A DNA stretch of 64,000 bases from Excoecaria cochinchinensis (Eukaryota > Streptophyta > Magnoliopsida > Malpighiales > Euphorbiaceae): NCBI GenBank assembly GCA_947683425.1, contig CANTUQ010000158.1, positions 1,488,001 to 1,552,000 of the forward strand. Direction: 5' to 3'. Below the pieces are notes generated by a model. It was not told the DNA's origin. It ran no database searches and saw only the letters and a program-made list of their open reading frames with translations. The position numbers were made by a program, and so were the translations under genes. Of the stretch, positions 1 through 9,540 are shown one piece after another. The stretch's first letter is position 1; every line of letters begins with the position of its first letter.

Positions 1-1200
1 ATTTGAGCAAGAGGAAATTAATTTTCCCAACCCAAATCACTCAATAAGATGGATTATATCTTTTTTTTGAAGAACCAATCAAGATTTAAAACCAATGAAA
101 ACAAAGAAAGAAAATAGTAGCTAAAGCAAAAAATGGCCCCTGGAGAGAAAAGAAAGTTCAAAGAGAAAAAAAAGGCCTTCAAAAATTCTTTCCGTCCCCC
201 TCCAAATGAGGGCAAAAACCTCATTTAAGGTTGTCTTGGCCAAAAATGGCAAAAGACAATAAAAACTTTTATTTTTGTTTCACCCAAAAAAGCATGAAAT
301 GGTGAAAGACTGAAGAAAATCAGACTGAAAAAAAATCAGACTGCGAAAAAAGTGGACAGGCGAAACAGGTCGCGCGGAGAGGGCAAGGGCGCGCGCGGCA
401 GCAAGCTGCTGCGCGCGTGGTGCCCCCTGCCTCGCGCGCAGGGGGGTGCGCGCGAGGCCCCTGCCTCGCGCGCAGGGGGGGCGCGCGGCGCCCCCTGCCT
501 CGCGCGCAGGGGGGTGCGCGCGAGGCCCCCGCCTCGCGCGCAGGGGGGGGGGGGGGCGCGCGGCGCCCCCTGCCTGCGCGCAGGGGGGTGCGCGCGAGGC
601 CCCTGCCTCGCGCGCAGGGGGGGGGCGCGCGGCGCCCCCTGCCTCGCGTGCAGGGGGGTGCGCGCAAGGCCCCCGCCTCGCGCGCAGGGGGGGCGCGCGG
701 CGCCCCCCGCCTCGCGCGCAGGGGGCTGCGCGCGAGGTCCCTGCCTCGCGCGCAGGGAGGGGCGCGCGCCGCCCCCCGCCTCGCGCGCAGGGGACCTGCA
801 CGCGAGGCGCCTGCCTGGCGCGCAGGCGCCCCTGCGCGCTGGGCGGCCTGCTGCGCAGGCGCCCCTGCGCGCTGGGGCAGCCTGCCGCGCAGGCAGCCCC
901 GCGCTGCCGCAAGCGGCCTTCGCGACTTCCCCCTCTTTTTTATTTTTATTATTATTTATTTTTTTTATTTTAAATTTTAAATTATTAATTTTGAAACAAA
1001 ATTAATATATTTATTATTATTTTTTTTTTACTCCATCTTAATTTTAATTTCCCCAAAAATATATATTTTTTAATTATTTTCCGAAAAACACACCTTTGAC
1101 AAGGGAACGATCGATTCTCACATTTCTTGCCGAAAATCGGTCTTCTATTTCATCATCGGGTAATCCTGATCTTGGACCGCCTCGGGACCCGGTGTCTACA
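1..1200 (-). mobile_element. Minus-strand Tat-type LTR, 5' part, truncated by window edge
   Basis: Read on the minus strand, this LTR begins at 1200 with TGTAGACACCGGGTCCC. The next 40 bases align with the start of the plus-strand LTR at 5016 (TGTAAGCACCGTGTCCC, followed in both by a GGTCC..GATCAG..TTACCC pattern), so the two belong to one family. The LTR runs off the left edge. It holds a GC-rich short-repeat cluster at 421-905, in U3 position. It is most simply an insertion into the plus-strand element that continues at 1201. Whether it is a solo LTR or one end of a longer element cannot be seen. Confidence 0.75.
421..905. repeat. GC-rich short tandem and inverted repeat cluster in LTR
   Basis: About 15 tandem copies of a 30-40 bp unit built from CCTGCCTCGCGCGCAGGGGG and GCGCGCGAGGCC-like pieces, with a G run near 541-556. 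The flanks are strongly AT-rich. Open frames here in all directions are a by-product of low-complexity GC sequence and lack of stop codons; they are not genes. The cluster sits in the same LTR position as the GACGCCCGTC cluster of the related LTR at 5016 but has no sequence in common with it. Confidence 0.85.
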
Positions 1201-1949
1201 GCCGGGCACTTTGATATTCATATTTTCTCCAGTTTCTACACTTCCCGCGACTACAAGTAAGTAAATAACTACTTTTTTTTGAATTTTATTCAATTTGTCT
1301 CTTCATCTCTTTTCCTTTTGACTTTAGGATGCCTTAGATGCCTTAAGAATTTAGGGAGAATGCTGCCCAATTTTCTGAACTTTTGCATGATCACATAGAA
1401 GTAGAATTTTTCTATAATCTTGGTGCTTTAGAATTACACTCCTTTTAGCGCACCATTTTGTGCATGATTTGTGTTTGCGGCCTGAGGCCATTATTTTTGT
1501 ATCGTTGGGGGCACACTCTTGCCGGGGTGCGTCCCATCTATATGTGTACACTATTGTTGGGGCCTGAGGCCTATTATCTTGCCTTTTCATGCAGGAGGAT
1601 GGGCATACCCCTGCCGGGATGCTGCCCAAAATTTTATTATTTATTCTAGAATTGAATATTTTTCATGTATAATGCATGCCTTGGGACCTGGAAGGCCCAT
1701 CCTTATTCACTTTAATTATTTCCATGAGGATTGCATGTTGCTTTTGCCATGATGCGTGCAAGGCATGTTAGGCTACTTCCTTAGACAGGATGTTTGCTAT
1801 TTTCATCTGTTATTATCTTTCTCTTTTTTATCTCACATTGGGCCACCATTGCCCTGTTAAGGCCTAGATGGACCTTAGATTTTGGAAAATAAACCTGATA
1901 GTGCTTGTTTTGTCAAGTTTTCGCTATCTGATTCCTTCCCTTTTGCAGG
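1201..1949 (+). other. Internal region of Tat/Athila-type element, possible intron
   Basis: No open frame of interest. A consensus 5' splice site (GTAAGT, 1257-1262) and a strong 3' splice site (pyrimidine tract then TTTTGCAG, ending 1948) would bound a 692-nt intron, and the 3' site ends one base before the ATG of the next ORF. This suggests that the downstream ORF is expressed from a spliced RNA, but it is inference. The stretch also holds two imperfect copies of a GCCTGAGGC-centred block (about 1475-1545 and 1555-1625). Confidence 0.4.
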
Positions 1950-3956
1950 ATGCCTCCCAGACCCAGAGCACCATAGGCCCAGCCCGAGCTTGTAGCTCCG
2001 GCTTGGATGGATGATGAGTCCGCTCAGAGGTACAGAGCGTTGGCTCAGGCAGAGTTTCGGGCCAGCCGTTTTGTATCTCGCCCATTTCTAGAGGCCCTTG
2101 GGTTGGCCCCAGAGTTTGATTTACTTGCCGAGGGTGCTGGTTGGACAGAGTTCCTTGAGCCCGCCTTCCAGACATTTCCAGAGGCTACCCGCCAGGTCTT
2201 GGCCACTCTCCGCTACACCGGCTTTCAGAGTGCAGATACCGACCCGGGGGTGATTCAGTTTTGGTTCGATGGCGACCATGTCAGCATCACCAGGCAGAGG
2301 TTTGCTCAGGCCATGGGGCTCCCTATGGAGGAGGGGGTCGAGATCCCGCAGCGAGCGGTGAGACGCGCCCATTGGGCGGCTATTGCTATACCAGGAGTGC
2401 TGTACGATCACGATACAGCGAAGAGCACCGTACTGGTGTCTCAGGCACTCCGGTATTTGCACAGAGTGCTTTCCAGCTCGTACCTCGATCGAGCTGGTAA
2501 TCCAGGGTTGCTTAACGCGGCCGAGATCTGGAGCCTCTAGGCTATGGTGGCAGGCCAGCGTCTCAACATTAGCCACGAGATCTTGGCCAACCTGACCAGA
2601 GTCGGCAGAGGGTTGACACCGGTGGTGATGGTAGGAGGAGTCATCACCCGTTTACTGTTGAGATTGGGGTTTAACCCCGAGAGGTTGAGAGGACCCTTGC
2701 CTAAGGGGATCCATGTAGACGCCGCAGCGGCAGTTCAGATGGGGATGATCTCCCCGATTTCTGGCCAGGCAGAGGCCTACAGGGTGTTGACTATCCATGA
2801 GACCCGGCAGATGTTCAACCTTCCACCCTTGGGGGCAGATCCTGATCACCCAGAGCACCAGGAGGAGCAGCCTCCACAGCCAGAGCCTCAGCCAGAGCCC
2901 GAGCCACAACCATAGCCCCAGCCTCAGCCGGAGCCTTAGCCTCCTCAGCCTCCTCAGCCGCAGACGGTGCCTCCGCCACAGCAGCAGGAGCCGCCTAAGA
3001 CCCCCTCGGACTTTGACTTTGAGATCACCATGGACAACCTCTTTGCTGCTTCACCGGCATCCAGAGCGCCGACTCCAGTCCCATCACCGAGCGCCAGGGT
3101 ATATAGGACTACCCACGGGCCCTCCGAGAGATACCATCCATACTCCCGAGGCGACCCAGGGGCATCCACCTCCTCGGCACCACCACCAGAGCCAGCACCG
3201 CAGCAGCCTGTGCAGCCAGACTTCTCCCAGCTCCTCACCTCCATGTTTACAGCTTTGGAGCAGCGGCAGGATGAGAGGGACAGGGCTATCCACGAGAGGT
3301 TGGATCGCCAGCAGGCTGCCATTCAGGAACAGTCTCAGTCAGTGGAGTGTTTAGCCCGGGAGCAGGCGGGCTACATTGAGCACACGACTCGGGAGCAGAC
3401 TCGGGCCATGGATGCCTTTAGGGAGGAGCAGACCCGGGTCCTGGAGGCTTTCAGAGGAGAGCAGATGAGGCTGATTGAGCAGATTGCTCAGGGTCAGAGG
3501 GAGTTGAGGCAGCAGCTCGCTCATGATTTGAGGACGTCACAGGACCAGGCATCTCAGAGGGTCGATATGACCCTACAGATGATTGATGAGTCACTTGGCT
3601 CTCTGAGATCCCGCGTCCAGGTGATGGAGGGGATTCTGCCCCCTCTTTCTCAGACCATGAGGGAGTTTAGGGAGCAGAGCCTGGAGCAGAGGAGAAAGGC
3701 CGCCAGCGAGCAGACTATTCAGTTGAGCCAAGCCTTCAAGAAGTTGGGAGAGAAGGTTTCTGAGACCTTAGGGTTTATGAGCACCTGCACCCAGCCCTTC
3801 TTGGACGGTTACGCTCAGATCCGGTTCAGGCAGGCCCATGATCATGAGGCAGGACCCTCCACAGCTCCGCCTCCGGCCCGTCCACCTCCGCCAGGGACCG
3901 TGCATATATCGGATGACGAGGATCCCGATGAGCCCTCAGACTACACACCTCTCTGA
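1950..3956 (+). pseudogene. Extra ORF of Tat/Athila-type element, broken by four in-frame TAG codons
   Basis: One continuous frame of 669 codons runs from the ATG at 1950 to the TGA at 3954, interrupted only by TAG at 1974, 2538, 2913 and 2937 and by no frameshift. The N-terminal third, from about codon 20, resembles the plant ATHILA ORF-1 / putative plant transposon protein family (pattern of FVSRPFLEALGL, then GW..FL, then TLRYTGF, and an IQFWFDGD segment). A Pro/Gln/Glu-rich linker follows (about 2850-3000), then a long charged coiled-coil with repeated REEQ/EQTR heptads (about 3240-3830) and an acidic tail. It lies between where pol would be and the 3' LTR, the place of env-like or additional ORFs in Tat and Athila elements. 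No transmembrane segment was seen, so an envelope role is not supported. The family call is from pattern memory. Confidence 0.6.
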
Positions 3957-5015
3957 TCTTCAGGGAGTTATTTTTTGTATCTTTTGTATATTTTATATTT
4001 TGTATATGCACTGTACAAAAATGACATTTCTAGTGGAAAACTTTTGCTTCCTTATTGCATGATCATTCGATTGTTAATTGCTTAATCACATCACAGAAAG
4101 TGTATGTTCTCATATCTACTTACATGTCGGTAAAAATGACAATATAAAAAATATAATGATAATCGATAACATCTCAATAAAAAAAATGAATAAGAGATGA
4201 AACATGGCATAGCCAATAAGGCAAAGGTCACGCCATCAATAGACAGGTCAAAAGATGACCACTCAAACGTGAACTAACAAAATCTTTTATCTCACAGGTA
4301 CGGGGAAATACCGATCTGAGCACAGACATCGATTAAAAAGATCTCCTTTGAAGCGAGGAAACCAGCGGAGTTTCCACACTCCAGATCGAAGCTGCAGTTG
4401 AAGAAACACTGCCCTTCACCAAACCAAGGTTGTAGCCAAAGCATGCTGCATCTCACAGATCGAAGCTGCAGTTGAAGAAACACTGCTCTTCACCAGATCG
4501 AGGTTGTAGTCAGAGAGTGCTACATCTCACAGATCGGAGCTGCAGTTGAAGAAACACTGCTCTTCACCAGATCGAGGTTGTAGCCAAAGCATGCTGCATC
4601 TCACAGATCGAAGCTGTAGTTGAAGAAACACTGCTCTTCACCAGATCGAGGTTGTAGTCAGAGAGTGTTACATCTCACAGATCGGAGCTGCAGTTGAAGA
4701 AACACTGCTCTTCACCAGATCGAGGTTGTAGCCAGAGAGCGCTACATCTCACAGATCGGAGCTGTGGTCAAAGCATACCGCACTTCACCAGATCGAGGTC
4801 GTGGCCAAAGCCTGCTGCACCTCACCAAATACCCGCAGGTCGAGATAAGACCGAGGAGAGTATTTTCGCATCGCCGAGCGGATCGAGACAAAGTCCACCT
4901 GGCAGAAGGCACGGAGGGTGAAAAACCATCGCAGGTACGCTTCCTTTTTGACCTTTCTCTGAGTTTTGGCTTATCTAGGCGCTTGTGCACTAGTTTCTCC
5001 AAAACTGGGGGCAAC
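3957..5015 (+). other. 3' untranslated region and PPT of Tat/Athila-type element
   Basis: Non-coding stretch between the extra ORF and the LTR. It contains the tandem repeat at about 4370-4830 and ends in a polypurine-like tract (AAAACTGGGGGCA, 5001-5013) directly before the LTR start at 5016. A variable 3' UTR carrying tandem repeats is a known trait of Tat-lineage elements. Confidence 0.6.
4370..4830. repeat. 74-bp tandem repeat, about six copies, with 148-bp higher order
   Basis: The phrase CAGATCGAAGCTG or CAGATCGGAGCTG starts at about 4382, 4456, 4530, 4604, 4678 and 4752, a spacing of 74 bp. Neighbouring copies alternate between two variants: one has GTAGCCAAAGCATGCTGCATCT, split by position, and the other GTAGTCAGAGAGTGCTACAT. 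This gives an A-B-A-B dimer of 148 bp. Each 74-bp unit is itself two related halves of about 37 bp, both starting CAGATCGA. Confidence 0.85.
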
Positions 5016-5215
5016 TGTAAGCACCGTGTCCCAGAGCGGTCCGGATCAGAGGTTACCCTATGATAAAATCAGTGTCCAAGCCTGTATGGTAGGTTGGATT
5101 TAGAGGTTTTAGCCCCGCGTTCCATGAGAAGTGAGGTTTTTATCATTCCTGGGCCGAAGGAGAGAAAAACAGAGGTTTTTTCGAGTCAAAGGGCTTTTTG
5201 TCCTCCACAGACGGC

Positions 5216-6090
5216 CAGCCCGTCTATCGAGCCAGCCCGTCGCTTCGAGTCACCGACGGCTATGGGTATTTTCCGACGCCCGTCGGAAAATCACCTCCCC
5301 TGTCAGATTGCCGCCTAGTTTCCCGGAGCACGCAACCCTTTCGACGCCCGTCGGTGGATGTGGCAGGGCCGTCGGACTAATCCTTGTGTCAGAAGGATTC
5401 TTCCGACGCCCGCCTCTATACACCGACGCCCGTCGGTCGTGTCTGGCTATAAAAGCTCCGGATTTTCATTTGAAAAGGGTTGGAAAAATTTTCAGAAGAG
5501 GAAACTCTGCCCAATTTCGAGCACATTTTCTCTCTCTTCCAAAAACATTTTTCTAAAAGAACTCTATTGAATCAAGGATCAAATCAATCAAAGGGAACTA
5601 AAAGCTAATTAGTTTTCTTTAGATTTTGACTCCAAAATCGATTTTCTGAAGGATTGAAGGTGAAATATCTCATTTTCTCTCTTTAACCCTTCATCTTTTG
5701 CTTCTCGTGGAACGCGCGGGGCTCCAACCAATACAAGAATCTTACCTAAAGCAATTATCTGAGGGTAAATATTCCGGATTCTCTCTTCATATTATCTCAT
5801 ATTTATTTCCTATTTTGTGAAACTTGTGAATATTTGTCATTATTTCTTTTATTTTGACTCTCTTTTCTCCTTTTTGAGATAAAACACATTTTGACCTTGA
5901 AAAGTTATTTATTTCTCTCTCTATCTTTTCTGTTTTTCTCGAGAACAGTGGTGACCGACGGGTCATCTTTATCACTGACGCCCGTCGGTCACCCACCTAC
6001 AGATGCCCTTCCTTGAGTGACAAACGGACACCTCGGTTATCTTAACCGACGCCCGTTGGTCAGCTAAGGAAGGCCGTCGGTGGGTTCTGT
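5216..6090. repeat. CGACGCCCGTCGG inverted-repeat cluster in LTR
   Basis: The phrase CCGACGCCCGTCGG and variants occur about ten times in two groups: 5216-5440, just upstream of the TATA box, and 5950-6090, downstream of it. GACG and CGTC form the arms around a short centre. The CpG content is high in an otherwise ordinary LTR. Confidence 0.8.
5447..5455 (+). promoter_or_regulatory. TATA box of LTR promoter
   Basis: CTATAAAAG lies 430 bp into the LTR, directly after the first CGACGCCCGTCGG group. It is a good fit to the plant TATA consensus; the transcription start would be about 30 bp downstream. Confidence 0.6.
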
Positions 6091-6800
6091 CTCCTACCTT
6101 TTAATTTATCTTTTTATCCATTTCAAATCCTTTTGACTTCGTGTATGTTAATTTTATGTATATTAACATCTTTTAACTTTCTATGAGTGTATATTGAATC
6201 TCTTGGATAATCCCGGGCTTGAGCGGCTGCCTACCATGCGTGGAGGATTTCGTCCGGTTTAGTTTTCTTAACCCTTTTGATTTATTTCTCTCGCCTATTC
6301 ATTCATTAATTATTCTATGCATATGAATAAGCTCTTTTTATCTCGTTGAATGTAAAAATAGATCAACGATTTATACTCAAATATGAATGAGTTTCGTATA
6401 AAATGCAAAAGGGTCCAATGCCCTATTTTTATCCAATAAAGATCATCACAAATAAAATATCCCATTTTTGATAATGATGCATGCGAGGACCAAAGTCCTC
6501 AAAAAAATAAGCAATGCCCCGATTTATGTATGCCTCGCACATTTACAAAAGGGAGTTGTATTCTGCTCCTTGTATTATTGTAATTTATCGCTTTTGATAT
6601 TTATATTGCTCATTTACCGCTTTCAAAATGTGAACAAATGTGCCTTTTAATTAACCGCATAGTGTGGAGAGAGAGCGAACAAATGATATTAAAATTTGAT
6701 CATAGCTTAATTGAGGTAGAAATAGATGAGAAATTTCGGACCCAGCTCTGGTCTTTGGGCGGTCGAACGGGCGGCGCATCGGGATCCGGCGGGCGTCACA

Positions 6801-7015
6801 ATGGTATGTAAAGATTATTATGTACATTAATAATATAGAACCCTTTTGTTTTTAGCCTTGGTTCATTGTTTAAGAAATTTTATTTTACTGCTTTGTGTGT
6901 ATGATTTATTATTGTATGCTTGTGCTTGAGGTTTTGTGTGACAACCCTCATCTATTGGGACCCTTCATCCTCCTCCAAGGATGAAATTTCCTACGTATAG
7001 GTAAGGGGTGTTACA
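6801..7015 (+). mobile_element. Fragment of plus-strand Tekay-type LTR 3' end
   Basis: The last 100 bp (GGGACCC..GATGAAATT..CTACGTATAGGTAAGGGGTGTTACA, read with gaps) follow the same pattern as the Tekay LTR end at 42680-42741. The part at 6801-6900 follows the previous LTR directly and is AT-rich and unassigned. Confidence 0.5.
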
Positions 7016-7346
7016 TACATAACATTTAATATAATACGTACATAATCATACATACATACATAAGTACAGTTAATAGAAATGGGGGTAAGAAAAATTTCTC
7101 TTTCATTTATATTTAAAAAATTTTACATAACTGAGTTGTAGTACAATAACAACTTAACAGAAATACAAATTCAAGTCTTACAACTTTATATAACTGAACA
7201 TATTACAAAAGTTGCATAAATACACTATCCAAAAGTTATACATCAATACGATTATAACACCTAACACTAACAAAAATCCACCCTATTGTGTTGGCTTTGG
7301 CTGTTGTGAACTATCCTCCCAAAATCTCCCACAGCTTCTACACCTG

Positions 7347-7382
7347 CACGGATGCAACACCCATGTTAAGCCCAATGGCTTA
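7347..7382 (-). other. Paired hairpin block of Tekay LTR
   Basis: On the minus strand, stem TAAGCC / GGCTTA with loop ATTG (7382-7367) is followed by stem CATGG / CCGTG (7365-7347, one T-G wobble), then CAGGT. This is the same architecture as the block at 23636-23671, but the inner stem pair is C-G instead of G-C. Confidence 0.7.
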
Positions 7383-7630
7383 GTGGGGAAAACAAGAAAT
7401 GAACGACCACTCACAGCGGACGTCAATGCAAACCACATTCACATGACACATGCATATTGATAAAGCAACAAAAGCTTACTCATATATTCCATTCATCAAT
7501 AACAGTATCACTCATACATTTCAATAATTTGCATAATTTTCATGACAGAATCATACATATAATTAGGCCTGCAGACTCAATGGAGTGGATAACGAGTAAA
7601 CACATAGGTACCCGAGGTACAAGCAATAAT

Positions 7631-7666
7631 TTCTTTTCTTTTCTTTTCTTTTCTTTTCTTTCTTTT
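7631..7666. repeat. TTTTC microsatellite
   Basis: Repeats of TTTTC/TTTC within the minus-strand LTR. Confidence 0.9.
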
Positions 7667-7879
7667 AAAACACATAGGGATGCCTATAGGTTGTAGCAAA
7701 CAGAACTCTATAGGCATGCCTATCTATCCACTACGTGACTCTTACAAGCTAAGATATTACTTTAATTATCAATCACACAATGAGGCATATTATAATTTAC
7801 ACACTGAAACATATATGAATTACAAGCAAAAAACCATGCAAAGTGCAATAATTAATAAACATTTGAAGAATAGGGGAGG

Positions 7880-8175
7880 GTCGCGCCCGCGACATAGACA
7901 GATCACACGCAAAGACGCGCTCGCTACGATTAGCTGTGCTCGCAAGGGAAGAACACGCAGGCCTCTGTCGCGCTCGCAACATGGGTCGCGCTCATGATAG
8001 AGGGCTGGAAGGCTCCAATTTCGCTCGCGCGCGCGCTCTCGCACGTAAACGCACTCACAATGGGATCTGCCCTGCAGAAGCTCGGCTACCGAGCTCTCTA
8101 TCGTGCTCGTGATAGAAAGTGCCTCAGTTGGAGCTCGATTTCGCACACTCTATCGCGATCTCGACAGAGTCGTGT
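7880..8175. repeat. CpG-rich TCGCG..CGCGA motif cluster in LTR
   Basis: Scattered variants of TCGCGCTCGCAAC, TCGCGCCCGCGAC and TCGTGCTCGTGAT. They are related to the TGTCGCGAGCGCGACA phrase of the elements at 22780 and 57360, partly decayed by CpG to TpG/CpA changes. Confidence 0.7.
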
Positions 8176-8671
8176 TTCACGCTTTGATTTCGAGCTCAAC
8201 AGCTCTCCTCATGCCAAACTCCTCCAAAACTCAAACAATCAACCAAAAACTTCAACCAAATCATCACAAAGCATTCCAATAAGTTTCTAATCATTCAATC
8301 AAAGTTTTACACTAATTAAAAGTGACTAATTAAGCAAAACTAAACAACATTCCCAACCAAACTTCAAACCCACCAAAATCAATATCATTTTCAAATTCAT
8401 TTCAAACTTGTCAAAACCCAACTCAATCATTCATGAAAACATGCTCAACTTCTCAAATATTCAACAAATTCAAAATAATGGTTCAAGAGTAAAAATTAAC
8501 ACAAATACACATAATCCCAAACCTTATCTCCTATGCTCCTCAACAATCAATTGGCAGCACTACCTCCAACCTTTTCCTTCCCTTTTGGCTCTCTAGCTGG
8601 AATCTCTGAACAAATCAACCCAATAACACCAATTTCTCAAAACCTAAACACATACATAAACATCAACCAAA

Positions 8672-8722
8672 CAAGGAGAAGAAGAAGAAGAAGAAGAAGA
8701 AGAAGAAGAAGAAGAAGAAGAA
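8672..8722. repeat. GAA microsatellite
   Basis: About 16 tandem GAA units in the minus-strand LTR. The poly-Arg frame across it is an artefact. Confidence 0.95.
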
Positions 8723-9131
8723 CACTATCACTTACCCAAAACTTGGGGAATTAAGATGAGGAAGGAGGAGAAGAGAGGCTGGAACGGGGAAAGAAAACGG
8801 GAGAGAGAGGGAGAAGGCAGACTTGCTATTTCTCTCTCTCACGCCCTCTCTATCATGACTAAATGTCAACCCCTATCTCTTCCTTCTCTTTCCTCATCTC
8901 TACCCTCCATTTGTCAATCTCTTGTGATAGATTTGGTAATTTCATTTCTAATCCTTCTTCTCTTCTCAAACCTCAATCAAACCACATAATTAAAATCTAA
9001 AATACAATGATACCCTTCTATACTTTTTAAAACATGCAATTACATCCCTAAAATTAATAATAATGCACACAAGACTCTATAAAAATAATACCAAATTGCT
9101 CAAAACCACTAGGGTACAAATTGGGTCCTTA

Positions 9132-9540
9132 CAGCTATGGTGTGACTTCTGGACTTCAAAAATAACTTGAAACTTCAGCCCTTCTTTCTCGTCTAAAGCT
9201 GGAATCAGCCCTGAACCTCTAGTTAAACTCTGAAGTACTATAAAACACTTGAAAACACTCCAAAAGTGATTTAAAACCATAACAATCTAAACTAACAAAG
9301 TAACATAAACTAAACTAATAAATACTTCAACTTTTCCACAGCTGTGGCGTGACTTCTGTACTTCAAAAATCGCTTGAAACTTCAGCCCTTCTTGCTCCTC
9401 TAAAGCTAGAGTCAGCCCTAAACCTCCAGTTAAACTCTAAAGTACTAGGAAATACTTGAAAACACTCAAAAAGTTATTAAAAACCATAACAATGTAAACT
9501 AACAAAGTAGCATAAACTAAACTAATAAAGATTAAAACTA
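9132..9540. repeat. 207-bp direct repeat, two copies
   Basis: CAGCTATGGTGTGACTTCTG at 9132 and CAGCTGTGGCGTGACTTCTG at 9339 start two similar blocks that stay alignable to about 9535 with scattered substitutions. The adjoining LTR ends at the very start of copy 1. No function was recognised. Confidence 0.8.

Larger units (their letters stand above)
5016..6800 (+). mobile_element. 3' LTR of Tat/Athila-type element
   Basis: Starts TGTAAGCACCGTGTCC after a polypurine-like tract and ends GGGCGTCACA at 6800, giving TG..CA ends and 1785 bp. A TATA box lies at 5447-5455. Its start is homologous to the minus-strand LTR at 1-1200 and, more weakly, to the LTR at 33215, and its end (GCGTCACA) matches the end of that LTR at 35541. 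The matching 5' LTR is not in the window. Long frames inside it are chance. Confidence 0.75.
7016..9133 (-). mobile_element. Minus-strand Tekay-type solo LTR (left end uncertain)
   Basis: Read on the minus strand it starts TGTAAGGACCC at 9133, like the LTR starting at 32963. It carries the GC-rich cluster at 7880-8175 and the paired hairpin block at 7347-7382, the order found in the other Tekay LTRs. The left end should lie near 7010 but is obscured because a plus-strand LTR end abuts it, and no TSD was found. There is no coding sequence; the open frames inside are chance. Confidence 0.65.

Noticed and set aside
280..1005. Long overlapping Arg/Ala/Pro-rich frames on both strands
   Set aside because: They come from a GC-rich short repeat without stop codons; frames are open in five of six directions and have no protein-like composition.
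1950..3956. Envelope gene
   Set aside because: Position fits, but no signal peptide or membrane segment is visible; the C-terminal half is a coiled coil.
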